Source: a virus. Taken from it: a DNA stretch of 39,451 bases. The DNA lies in IMG/VR virus record IMGVR_UViG_3300006947_000030, positions 1-39,451 of that record. One strand, 5' to 3'. Numbering within the stretch: the stretch's first letter is position 1; the number at the start of each line of letters is the position of its first letter. Positions 23,598 through 30,853 of this stretch are shown here, one piece after another. The position numbers and the translations under genes are program-made. The notes beneath the pieces were generated by a model. It saw nothing but the letters and a program-made list of their open reading frames with translations. It made no database searches and was not told the DNA's origin.

Positions 23598-25220
23598 ATG
23601 GCCATTGTTAATATCACAACCGCTAATACGTTTAACGAGTGGCGTATTAAGTCAAATGAGCTCGGTAGTCAGCTAGGAGATGTAAGTGGCACTGTATCAA
23701 ACAATGCGACTACTACGTTCACAGGCCAAAAAGGTGTTAATGCAAACGACTTTGTAGGAACAGCTGCTACTTTCACAATCACAAATACTGCCGGAGTATA
23801 CGGAGTCGCAGTAACACAAGCTGGAACTGGTTATGCAACTAGTGATACTGTGGTTATTAAAGGTTCTGATATTGGTGGTGTAGATACTACTAACGATGCA
23901 ACTATCACAATCACTGGTCAGACCGGTGGTAACATTACTTCTGCTACAATCGCTGGAACTGAAGCTGCGGTTCTTGCTGCTGAGTTTAAGTTAGTTCAAG
24001 ATTTTGTTGAACCTGCTCAAGCTCTTACTACTACTGCAACGACACTTGCCGATGCAATCAATGAACATGAAGCCAACATTGGCTCTATGTCTTTGACCAC
24101 CACAGCAACTAATATCACTGCAGCGATTAATGAATTAGATGCCATTTTTGGTGATACTTCTTTAACTACTACTTCTCAATCGACTACCGGAGCGATCAAC
24201 GAATTAGACGCGCACTTAGGTACAATGTCTCTTACTACGACAGGTACTAATGTTACTGCGGCAATCAATGAGTTAGATACAAATGCTGATACCGCACTAT
24301 CTGAAATTGGTGGAGCTGGTTCTCTTCGTATGGCCGCAGCATATAGCGGATCACAAACAGATATAATTTCTGCATTGAATGCAGTATATACTGCTTCTAC
24401 TTCTAGTACATTAAACGCTGCTTATATGCGTTTAGATGGTACTTCGACAATGGATGCAAACGACGGCCTAAAGTTATCTGAAGGTGGTTTAAGCGTTAAA
24501 ACCGGTACTAGTCTTAAGATTCGTACAGAAGATAGTTCTAACGCAATGCAAGATCGAATTACCGTTGCTGATGGTACTGGTAACGTCGGTGTAGGTAAAG
24601 CTCCAGGTACATATAAATTTGATGTACAAGGTTCGGCTAATGCCACTACTCTACGATATGGTGGAGAAGATACTGATACACGTTATTTGCGTGCAGGCGG
24701 TGGAGGTGGTGGTGCAACTGCTATTACTGTTGCACTAGATCTTCAGGGTGCTAATACTATTAGCGGTGATCTTACAATTGGATCTGAATTGGTATTCGAC
24801 GCTGATGGATATACATTCTCTGAATGGTCACAAGATCTTGTAGGAGCTATGGTTACTGGTAACACAGAAACTGGTGGTATCTCTGCAGTATATAATGATA
24901 GCACTGGTAAGCTCACATTAGCAATTGCTAACAACGCTCACTCGCATACAACAGCAAACGTAACTGGTTTTGATGAAGCAGTGCAAGATCTTGTTGGTGG
25001 AATGGTTGCTGGTAATAGCGAATCTGGTATATCAGTCACATATGACGATTCAGCGGGTAAGGTTAATTTTGACGTCAATGATCCTACTATCACTTTGACC
25101 GGTGATGTGACAGGTTCTGCTACTATGACAAACTTAGGTTCATTGAGTATAGCGACTACTGTAGCTACTGCTCCTACATTAAATGTATATGATGTGAACG
25201 GAACTCGTCTGTACCCTTAA
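23598..25220 (+). CDS. Repeat-containing tail fibre/structural protein
   Basis: A 540-residue protein. Near the N-terminus it has an A-G-T-G-Y-A beta module like that inserted in gp8. Residues 142-233 are four tandem 23-residue repeats built on S-L-T-T-T and A-I-N-E-L-D. Then come F-D-V-Q-G-S-A-N and Y-L-R-A-G-G-G-G-G (Gly-rich hinge), and beta repeats to the end. Such repeats build trimeric fibre shafts. It lies at the start of the fibre block. Confidence 0.75.
   Translation: MAIVNITTANTFNEWRIKSNELGSQLGDVSGTVSNNATTTFTGQKGVNANDFVGTAATFTITNTAGVYGVAVTQAGTGYATSDTVVIKGSDIGGVDTTNDATITITGQTGGNITSATIAGTEAAVLAAEFKLVQDFVEPAQALTTTATTLADAINEHEANIGSMSLTTTATNITAAINELDAIFGDTSLTTTSQSTTGAINELDAHLGTMSLTTTGTNVTAAINELDTNADTALSEIGGAGSLRMAAAYSGSQTDIISALNAVYTASTSSTLNAAYMRLDGTSTMDANDGLKLSEGGLSVKTGTSLKIRTEDSSNAMQDRITVADGTGNVGVGKAPGTYKFDVQGSANATTLRYGGEDTDTRYLRAGGGGGGATAITVALDLQGANTISGDLTIGSELVFDADGYTFSEWSQDLVGAMVTGNTETGGISAVYNDSTGKLTLAIANNAHSHTTANVTGFDEAVQDLVGGMVAGNSESGISVTYDDSAGKVNFDVNDPTITLTGDVTGSATMTNLGSLSIATTVATAPTLNVYDVNGTRLYP
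24021..24296 (+). repeat. Four tandem 23-codon repeats in the fibre gene
   Basis: The protein reads as four consecutive 23-residue units each with (A/S)-L-T-T-T at the start and A-I-N-E-(L/H) in the middle (residues 142-164, 165-187, 188-210, 211-233). Amino-acid identity is clear; the DNA is diverged. The repeat likely forms a trimeric shaft. Confidence 0.75.
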
Positions 25221-25283
25221 ACTTATAGGATAATATTGTGGCAAGACCATTAAAAGTAGATAACACCACTCCTATAAGTTTAA
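25217..25283 (+). repeat. Perfect 14-bp inverted repeat enclosing a GTG start codon
   Basis: TTAAACTTATAGGA at 25217-25230 and its exact reverse complement at 25270-25283 flank 39 bases that contain the GTG start (25238-25240). The left arm covers the stop codon of the upstream gene and the only purine-rich ribosome-site candidate (ATAGGA). In RNA this would form a hairpin hiding the ribosome site. Confidence 0.75.
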
Positions 25284-26203
25284 AGGAGATGACTGATGTA
25301 GAGATGAATTACATCGCTAACAGAATTCTTGATGCATATCATGCAAGTGCTTTAGGAGCTTTAACTGTTAACTCTAACCCTGGTTCTTATACTAGTATCG
25401 GTGCGTTCGTTGATACCGTTCGGCCGGGTTCTGTTGGCGATCATCCAGCATCTTCTACTATAAATAGTACAACATACACATTTAGACAAAACCGTCAGAC
25501 TGGATCTGAAGGCCATGTTGGCCCTATGGTATTTGATACCACATTAGATGGTATACAACAAGCTGGCAGTACAGAACTAGGTAATAAAATTAATGCTATT
25601 ACATTTGGAATTATGTCGGCAAGTGGATTAGCAAGTTATGTGTTGCAAGCAAGTGCTCCTTCAGGTGGCACCTGGACCACAAGAGCTACAATAACTGATA
25701 CAGCTATTAGTGGTAATGCTACTACTAAATTGTGGCAAAAGACTGCAGATACTACACCGACTATTGTTAGGCCTTTATTATTTAATACTGGTCTAGATGG
25801 AATAAAAGAAGCAACTGATGCCGAGATAAGTTTACTAGTTGTCCAATATCACAACTGGTTAATGGCTAATAATAAAGGTCATTATTATGCATCAGCGTCT
25901 GCTCCTGGCGCAGGTACTTGGGTTCAAGTAGGTTCTGTATTCACTGATACTCGTCAGCAACGTAGTAACCAAAACTATACAGGATATTATTCTGGAACTT
26001 ATACTGGAAACTACACCGGGACATACGCTGGATCTTATATAAGATATTTTCGTGGTTGGGTAGGTGGTTATTTTACAGGATATTATTCTGGAACTTATAC
26101 TGGAAACTACACAGGTAACTACGCTGGAACTTATACTGGTGCAACGATTCAAGCATCAAAAGAAAACGTATCAACAATAAAGCTTTGGCTGAGGACTGCA
26201 TAG
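25238..26203 (+). CDS. Fibre protein with C-terminal Tyr-Thr-Gly repeats (GTG start)
   Basis: A 321-residue protein. The N-terminus (A-R-P-L-K-V, then E-M-T-D-V-E-M) and paired D-G-I-Q-Q-A / D-G-I-K-E-A repeats fit fibre-like architecture. The C-terminus (about 248-305) is a run of Y-T-G, Y-S-G-T and N-Y-T-G units in which nearly every third residue is Tyr, a low-complexity pattern seen in some marine phage fibre tips. The start is GTG at 25238 inside the inverted repeat at 25217-25283. The gene ends two bases before the modification island, so its repeats are a candidate substrate. Confidence 0.7.
   Translation: MARPLKVDNTTPISLKEMTDVEMNYIANRILDAYHASALGALTVNSNPGSYTSIGAFVDTVRPGSVGDHPASSTINSTTYTFRQNRQTGSEGHVGPMVFDTTLDGIQQAGSTELGNKINAITFGIMSASGLASYVLQASAPSGGTWTTRATITDTAISGNATTKLWQKTADTTPTIVRPLLFNTGLDGIKEATDAEISLLVVQYHNWLMANNKGHYYASASAPGAGTWVQVGSVFTDTRQQRSNQNYTGYYSGTYTGNYTGTYAGSYIRYFRGWVGGYFTGYYSGTYTGNYTGNYAGTYTGATIQASKENVSTIKLWLRTA
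25978..26112 (+). repeat. Identical 39-base direct repeats in the Tyr-rich tail
   Basis: The 39 bases at 25978-26016 recur without a mismatch at 26074-26112. Both encode the same Y-T-G-Y-Y-S-G-T-Y-T-G-N-Y segment, and a shorter piece (CTGGAACTTATACTGG) occurs a third time near 26123. Such identity suggests recent duplication or a recombination hotspot. Confidence 0.85.
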
Positions 26204-26204
26204 C

Positions 26205-26492
26205 ATGAAAGATTTTTTCGGATTAAGAGAACAACAAGAAGGATGGGAGAGCGAGGAATTTGAAGAGGCTACTCTAGGTCTACCCACTAAGAAAATGGAT
26301 AAGGCATCTGCAGCTACTTTAAAAATGGCTTTAAATAATAGTGTTAATGGTTTTGAATCAGTAGCATGGAAATTAGAAAATCAGTATGAAGGTGTTGATC
26401 CAAAGGCAGTTGCTGAATTAAGAGCTTTATATAAACAAGCAAAGAAAATCCAAAAGGGTATTGTTAGCGCAATAGATAAATCAAAGGCATAA
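26205..26492 (+). CDS. Small acidic helical protein, unknown
   Basis: A 95-residue protein with an acidic N-terminus (E-E-F-E-E-A) and two long helices; residues 35-90 look like a helical hairpin. It has no cysteine or membrane segment. The ribosome site is GAGGACTGC. It begins two bases after the Tyr-rich fibre gene and opens the accessory island. Family not recognised. Confidence 0.65.
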   Translation: MKDFFGLREQQEGWESEEFEEATLGLPTKKMDKASAATLKMALNNSVNGFESVAWKLENQYEGVDPKAVAELRALYKQAKKIQKGIVSAIDKSKA

Positions 26493-26494
26493 TC

Positions 26495-26959
26495 ATGAAT
26501 GTAGTATCAAAGAAATATAGTGACCCAGTGTGGGGTGATAACAATAAGAACTCAGTGTTAGTTACTATCATTACAGAAACAGAAGACGGTAATATATTAG
26601 TACAAGATGCTTCTGTTTCTAAAGATGAAAGTAATCCTGACTGGCAAGCTATCGTAAAAGAGTATAAAGAAACAGGCATAGATAATAATACCAAAGCTAT
26701 TATAGCTTCAAATAAAGAAAATATTATATCTAAAACCGCTGCTCAAAAAGAAGAGCGAGCTAGTTCATTAGAACGTGGTAAACAAGAAAAGTTGTTTGAA
26801 ACTAAGCTTGCTATATTTGAGATTGAAAATATCAAGAACTCTAAAGATCGTAAGATCAAATCGTTGATCCGTAAAGCACCCACTGAAATTGAAGCAATGG
26901 CTTATGCCACTGCGCTTTTATTGAATGTAATTAATGAAACTCCAAAGCAAAAAAAGTAA
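26495..26959 (+). CDS. Hypothetical protein, helical, unknown
   Basis: A 154-residue protein with an N-terminal beta part (about 1-45) that starts W-G-D-N-N, followed by a long Lys/Glu-rich helical region (70-150). Small proteins with such an N-terminal pattern occur next to fibre genes in marine phages, where they can act as fibre-assembly chaperones, but I have no direct proof. Two bases separate it from the upstream gene and it overlaps the next glycosyltransferase start by 26 bases. Confidence 0.6.
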   Translation: MNVVSKKYSDPVWGDNNKNSVLVTIITETEDGNILVQDASVSKDESNPDWQAIVKEYKETGIDNNTKAIIASNKENIISKTAAQKEERASSLERGKQEKLFETKLAIFEIENIKNSKDRKIKSLIRKAPTEIEAMAYATALLLNVINETPKQKK

Positions 26960-27653
26960 TGGTTATTTAATAGCTGCGACTCAGTCTAAGTATTATTATC
27001 AAAGTGCGATAAACTTAGCTGAGTCTATATTAGATCATTTCCCAGATGCAAAGATTGCATTGTTCACTGAAGAAGGTTTATTTGAAGATATTCATATAGA
27101 CCTATTCGATCATATAAATCTAGAAACTCCTTCACATTGTCGTGGTAAGCTATGGGCTTTGTCACGAACGCCTTATATCAATACAATGTATATCGATGCA
27201 GATTGCGAAGTGATGCACGAAGATATATCTACGGTGTTTAAACATACTAAGGGTGATATTACTCTCACTAACATTAGACCTTATTCAGGGGCACAAGTAA
27301 AGTTTAATAATAATACCGAAGAAATGGTGTACCATTGCGGTGTAATGTGTTATAATAGTAATACGTTAATGTTAGATTTTATGAAAGACTGGTGGGAAGA
27401 GTTTAAATATCAATATGAAGTTCAACCATGGCCTTACCCTGATGATGAATCATTAAGAATATGGGATCAGTATACTTTCTGGCGTTTACTAAGGATGGAT
27501 AAACATAAAGGAATAAAGATCGGCATCTTTGAAGATGATGCTAGATGGAATTTCGTAAACAACTATAAAAAAGATGAAGCAGAAGGTGAGATAATAATAT
27601 ATCACCACACATTAGATGGAGATAAAGTGTATGCGGGTTCTATCAAAGATTAA
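26934..27653 (+). CDS. GT-A-like glycosyltransferase 1
   Basis: A 239-residue protein with the GT-A pattern: a beta strand Y-L-I-A-A-T-Q-S, a helix, K-I-A-L-F-T-E, K-L-W-A-L then T-M-Y-I-D-A-D (DxD metal/nucleotide-sugar motif at 88-90), and downstream H-C-G-V-M-C-Y-N-S. GT-A enzymes of this form transfer a sugar from a nucleotide donor. The acceptor is unknown. The start at 26934 overlaps the previous gene by 26 bases, without a strong ribosome site. Its 3' end overlaps the next oxygenase gene by 23 bases. Confidence 0.7.
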   Translation: MKLQSKKSNGYLIAATQSKYYYQSAINLAESILDHFPDAKIALFTEEGLFEDIHIDLFDHINLETPSHCRGKLWALSRTPYINTMYIDADCEVMHEDISTVFKHTKGDITLTNIRPYSGAQVKFNNNTEEMVYHCGVMCYNSNTLMLDFMKDWWEEFKYQYEVQPWPYPDDESLRIWDQYTFWRLLRMDKHKGIKIGIFEDDARWNFVNNYKKDEAEGEIIIYHHTLDGDKVYAGSIKD

Positions 27654-28254
27654 TCCAGAACTAATAGAGATTCTAGATTGGTGGAAAGACTGGGTATTTT
27701 CTATTGATATAGAAGCTAATGCAGACCTTGGAAGACAAGGGACATACGATCATGTATACGGAACAAGTGATGAATATCTAGAACAGCTTAAAGATGAAGC
27801 ACACGTTGGATTTCCAGAATGCAGCAGAGGTGTATCATTAGGAAGTGAACCAAGACAATATCCTATTGAATGGGAAGCAACTATTAAGGAATGTGAAAAG
27901 AAGCTTATTGGATTTCTTGGTGCTAGGAATGGTGCGATTAAGATGTATTATCCTAAGGACGGTTTTTTAGGTTGGCATAATAATGCTAATGCGTCTGGCT
28001 ATAATATCATTATGTCATACACTGAGAACGGTGGTGGGTATTTTAAATACCAAGATCCGATTACAAAAGAGATTGTTAAGATAGATGATCCAGGTGGATG
28101 GACGGTTAAGGTAGGATATTTTGGTGCACACGATGAACCAGATCATATATTCTGGCACACTGCAGGTACTGACGTACCAAGACTTACGTTAGGTTATATT
28201 ATACCAGATAAATGGATGTGGGAAGAGATGATCATGGATATAAGTGATGACTAA
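27631..28254 (+). CDS. 2OG-Fe(II)-oxygenase-like protein (HxN...H...R)
   Basis: A 207-residue protein with a double-stranded beta-helix look: Y-Y-P-K-D-G-F-L-G-W-H-N-N (H116, N118), Y-N-I-I-M-S-Y-T, G-G-Y-F-K-Y, then I-F-W-H-T (H176) and R-L-T-L-G-Y (R184). The order H-x-N, H, R matches the iron-binding and 2-oxoglutarate positions of this superfamily, except that the usual Asp is Asn. Cyanophages often carry related genes. Substrate unknown. I take the ATG at 27631 (GGAG nine bases upstream); 27616 would add five residues. It converges on the next gene with a 23-base overlap. Confidence 0.65.
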   Translation: MRVLSKINPELIEILDWWKDWVFSIDIEANADLGRQGTYDHVYGTSDEYLEQLKDEAHVGFPECSRGVSLGSEPRQYPIEWEATIKECEKKLIGFLGARNGAIKMYYPKDGFLGWHNNANASGYNIIMSYTENGGGYFKYQDPITKEIVKIDDPGGWTVKVGYFGAHDEPDHIFWHTAGTDVPRLTLGYIIPDKWMWEEMIMDISDD

Positions 28255-28966
28255 GTTCATCGTACATCCATGGTTCAACATCACCATTAAAAAGACATAC
28301 TAATGCCTCTTTAATATAATACAAATCTATTTCATCATACGGTAGCAACTCTGTTTTAACTTTATTCTTGAAAGTCTTATGCTTTCCAATATAATCATCT
28401 GATATTCCACACACCCTAGAGTATATTAATCCTTCTGGAAAATACTCTAGATTAAATCCTTCATGGAATAAAAATCTATCAATGCCTTTATACTTAATCA
28501 TATAGTAATCAGCATTAGCATCAAAGTGGTCCCATATGTAATCTAAAGAACCTGCTTCCCATACAAGCACACTTGAATTAACGTACATATTATATCGTTC
28601 TTTGCGCTTCAGTGAAGAACCATCCGTAACTAAATCACCCTTCCAATATGCACGTATCATTCTAAGATTATCGCACTTATAGTCTAACAATGGCTCTATA
28701 TTGTTTTGAATAACAACGTCTATATCAAAGTATAAACATGTACCTTTTACAAAATCCTTTTGAAACATCGCAAGCTTGTTCCAGTAAATTTCTAGGTCAT
28801 TATCTAGAGGCATAGATATAATGTCACACTCAAGTCCAGTAGGATCTTCTGTATAACAATAAAATTTATGAGGTACCTTAAGATATTTCTGCACGTTTCT
28901 TTGAAGTCTATTGACCTCATATGCAGAATACTTAGTACCCCATTTAACACATATAACATTTATCAT
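28232..28966 (-). CDS. GT-A-like glycosyltransferase 2
   Basis: A 244-residue minus-strand protein: V-K-W-G-T-K-Y-S, N-R-L-Q-R-N, F-Y-C-Y-T-E, then L-Y-F-D-I-D-V-V with D-I-D at 81-83. It is a clear paralogue of the protein at 31935-32681 (V-G-T-K-Y-S, N-R-L-Y-x-S, L-Y-C-Y-T-D, L-D-I-D-W) although the two genes face each other. I place the start at 28966, since a longer upstream frame crosses the divergent gene. It lies exactly five bases after AATAAATA and has no ribosome site. Confidence 0.7.
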   Translation of the reverse strand: MINVICVKWGTKYSAYEVNRLQRNVQKYLKVPHKFYCYTEDPTGLECDIISMPLDNDLEIYWNKLAMFQKDFVKGTCLYFDIDVVIQNNIEPLLDYKCDNLRMIRAYWKGDLVTDGSSLKRKERYNMYVNSSVLVWEAGSLDYIWDHFDANADYYMIKYKGIDRFLFHEGFNLEYFPEGLIYSRVCGISDDYIGKHKTFKNKVKTELLPYDEIDLYYIKEALVCLFNGDVEPWMYDELSHHLYP

Positions 28967-28971
28967 AAGGC

Positions 28972-28979
28972 TATTTATT
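28972..28979 (-). promoter_or_regulatory. Probable T4-type late promoter (AATAAATA) for glycosyltransferase 2
   Basis: AATAAATA (7 of 8 to the late consensus) reads from 28979 to 28972 on the minus strand, then GCCTT, then the ATG at 28966. The five-base spacing equals that at 8480 and 13187. The region also overlaps the start of the divergent gene at 28980. Confidence 0.55.
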
Positions 28980-29543
28980 ATGTTCGTAATGGACGCAGTT
29001 ACACAACGAGCGATTAAAAAATTCCCGCACAGAGCGGTTGACATAGTCCAGTCGTATGATGAAAAGCAAGTTAAGTGTAAGGATTGGTTATGCGAGCATA
29101 TTGAAATGGCAAACATACCAAGTGTTAAACGCATGTACATAGCAGGAAGTTGGTATGGCAATGTGCTTGTACCTCGATTAAAAGAAATCTTTCCTGACAC
29201 AGAAATAAGATTACATGATATTGATGAAGAAGTGGTGGGCATATCTAAAAACATATTCTTTAAAGATGATGATCTGGTTAAGGCTGATCTCATAGATTGT
29301 TCTGCTCATGAATATAAATATTTAGTAATTAATACTTCGTGCGAACACATGCCTCCGCTTAAAGTAAGGCCAGGGTCATATGTGGCATTACAGAGTAATA
29401 ACTATCGTGAAATAGAAGATCATACTAACTGTGTAGACTCTGCTGAAGAATTAGCCACACAATATGGCGTCAATGAGATTTTATACAAGGGTGATTTAGA
29501 GTTTGAAAAATATACAAGATTTATGGTTATAGGAAGAGTATGA
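28980..29543 (+). CDS. Rossmann-fold SAM methyltransferase-like protein
   Basis: A 187-residue protein: M-Y-I-A-G-S-W-Y-G-N (glycine-containing motif I at about 53-61), E-I-R-L-H-D-I-D-E (acidic end of beta 2, D80), V-K-A-D-L-I-D (motif II region), and I-N-T-S-C-E-H-M-P (motif IV-like). This is the SAM-binding order of class I methyltransferases, but no family-specific feature shows the substrate. The ATG at 28980 has AAGG nine bases upstream. Only 13 bases separate it from the divergent glycosyltransferase. The 3' end overlaps the next radical SAM gene (ATGA). Confidence 0.6.
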   Translation: MFVMDAVTQRAIKKFPHRAVDIVQSYDEKQVKCKDWLCEHIEMANIPSVKRMYIAGSWYGNVLVPRLKEIFPDTEIRLHDIDEEVVGISKNIFFKDDDLVKADLIDCSAHEYKYLVINTSCEHMPPLKVRPGSYVALQSNNYREIEDHTNCVDSAEELATQYGVNEILYKGDLEFEKYTRFMVIGRV

Positions 29544-30853
29544 AAGAAACATTAGACGATATTAAAGAAGACAAGAATTGGTTTTGCCCGCTTCCATTTA
29601 ATCACATATACTCAAACTCCGACGGTTCATGGATGCCCTGTTGTTTGAGTAAACAAACTTCAAAGGATGATGCAAATATTATTTCTACTGATAGAATAAT
29701 AATGTACAACACTGAAAACACTTCGATGATCGATTGGTGGAAATCTGATACTATGAATGGCATCAGGGATGAAATGGTAGGTAAAAGTAAAGAAACAAAA
29801 CTTACTGATCATTACTGTGGTAACTGCAAAAAACAGGAAAATATACAAGGGACATCTGCTAGGATAAAATGGAAGAACTCAGCAATTGGTGATTTAAAGC
29901 ATCACCAATCTTCTAGGGCTTTAATAATGGCAGTTGATTCCTACAAAGATTATAATGAAATGGATTTATCAGATATTGATGATCGTTTCTTAAGTCTTAA
30001 ATTAAGGATATTCGGTAACCTATGTAATCTATCTTGTTATATGTGCTGGCCTCATAATTCTAGTACACGTATTAATGATGTTAAAAGACTACCAGATAAG
30101 TATAAAGGTATGTGGTTTGATAGCAGGCGCACTGATGATGGAACACCTAAAAATATTTCTAAGGTAAATAAAGATGAATTCGCTTCTTCTCTAGAGCAAA
30201 TAAAAGACATTGCTCATTTAGTTAGTTCTATTAAAATTACCGGTGGTGAACCGATGATGATGGACAGTCATTACAAATTACTAGATTTGCTTATTGAATC
30301 TGGAGATGCCAAACATATTGTGTTAAAATATCAAACAAACTTTACTAAGTTTAGCCGAGGTGAAGAAGCCTTTTTTAAATATATGAAAGAGTTTGAACAT
30401 GTGCATGTACATATCTCTATTGATAGTGTCGGCGAATACGATGAGTATATTAGAAAAAACGGAAGTACCGATACTGTAGAAAAAAACATAGATAAATTAC
30501 AAAATCTACCTAATGTTTCCTTTGGAATTGCAAACACTGTATCAATGTTAAGTGTGTTAAACCATGGTGAATTTGATAAGAAGTGGAAAAATAAAAATGC
30601 TAAGCTTAGTTATTTTGTGTTAGCATATCCTGACTATCTTTCTGTAAAGCATCTTCCTGATAAAATCAAACAAAGATTAATAACCGAGACCGCACAAGAA
30701 CCTATTATAAAAGTGCTAAAACAAGAAAGAGATGATTCTCAATTTCAGATTGCAATACAATATTGTCTAGATCTAGATATACTATATAAAAGAAAAAGAG
30801 GGTTATTCGATCTATGGCCTGAATTGAAGGAATACTATGTACAATCCGGCTGA
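29540..30853 (+). CDS. Radical SAM protein with N-terminal Twitch-like Cys domain
   Basis: A 437-residue protein. The core has C162-x3-C166-x2-C169 (N-L-C-N-L-S-C-Y-M-C) for the [4Fe-4S] cluster that cleaves SAM, and I-T-G-G-E-P at 233-238. In front, residues 14-96 carry C16-P-L-P-F, D-G-S-W-M-P-C34-C35 and C93-x2-C96, an auxiliary-cluster Twitch/SPASM-like set placed N-terminally, as in the N-Twitch radical SAM group. Such auxiliary clusters often occur in peptide-modifying enzymes. It starts inside the methyltransferase stop (ATGA) with AGGAAG before it, and overlaps the next gene by 17 bases. Confidence 0.85.
   Translation: MKETLDDIKEDKNWFCPLPFNHIYSNSDGSWMPCCLSKQTSKDDANIISTDRIIMYNTENTSMIDWWKSDTMNGIRDEMVGKSKETKLTDHYCGNCKKQENIQGTSARIKWKNSAIGDLKHHQSSRALIMAVDSYKDYNEMDLSDIDDRFLSLKLRIFGNLCNLSCYMCWPHNSSTRINDVKRLPDKYKGMWFDSRRTDDGTPKNISKVNKDEFASSLEQIKDIAHLVSSIKITGGEPMMMDSHYKLLDLLIESGDAKHIVLKYQTNFTKFSRGEEAFFKYMKEFEHVHVHISIDSVGEYDEYIRKNGSTDTVEKNIDKLQNLPNVSFGIANTVSMLSVLNHGEFDKKWKNKNAKLSYFVLAYPDYLSVKHLPDKIKQRLITETAQEPIIKVLKQERDDSQFQIAIQYCLDLDILYKRKRGLFDLWPELKEYYVQSG

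Noticed and set aside
25459-25466. TATAAATA inside the Tyr-rich fibre gene
   Set aside because: It is in the middle of a gene with no start codon within 100 bases downstream that opens a plausible gene; likely chance in AT-rich DNA.
28967-29293. N-terminal extension of glycosyltransferase 2 to 353 residues
   Set aside because: The added part overlaps the divergent methyltransferase-like gene and the paralogue begins at the equivalent of Met 28966.
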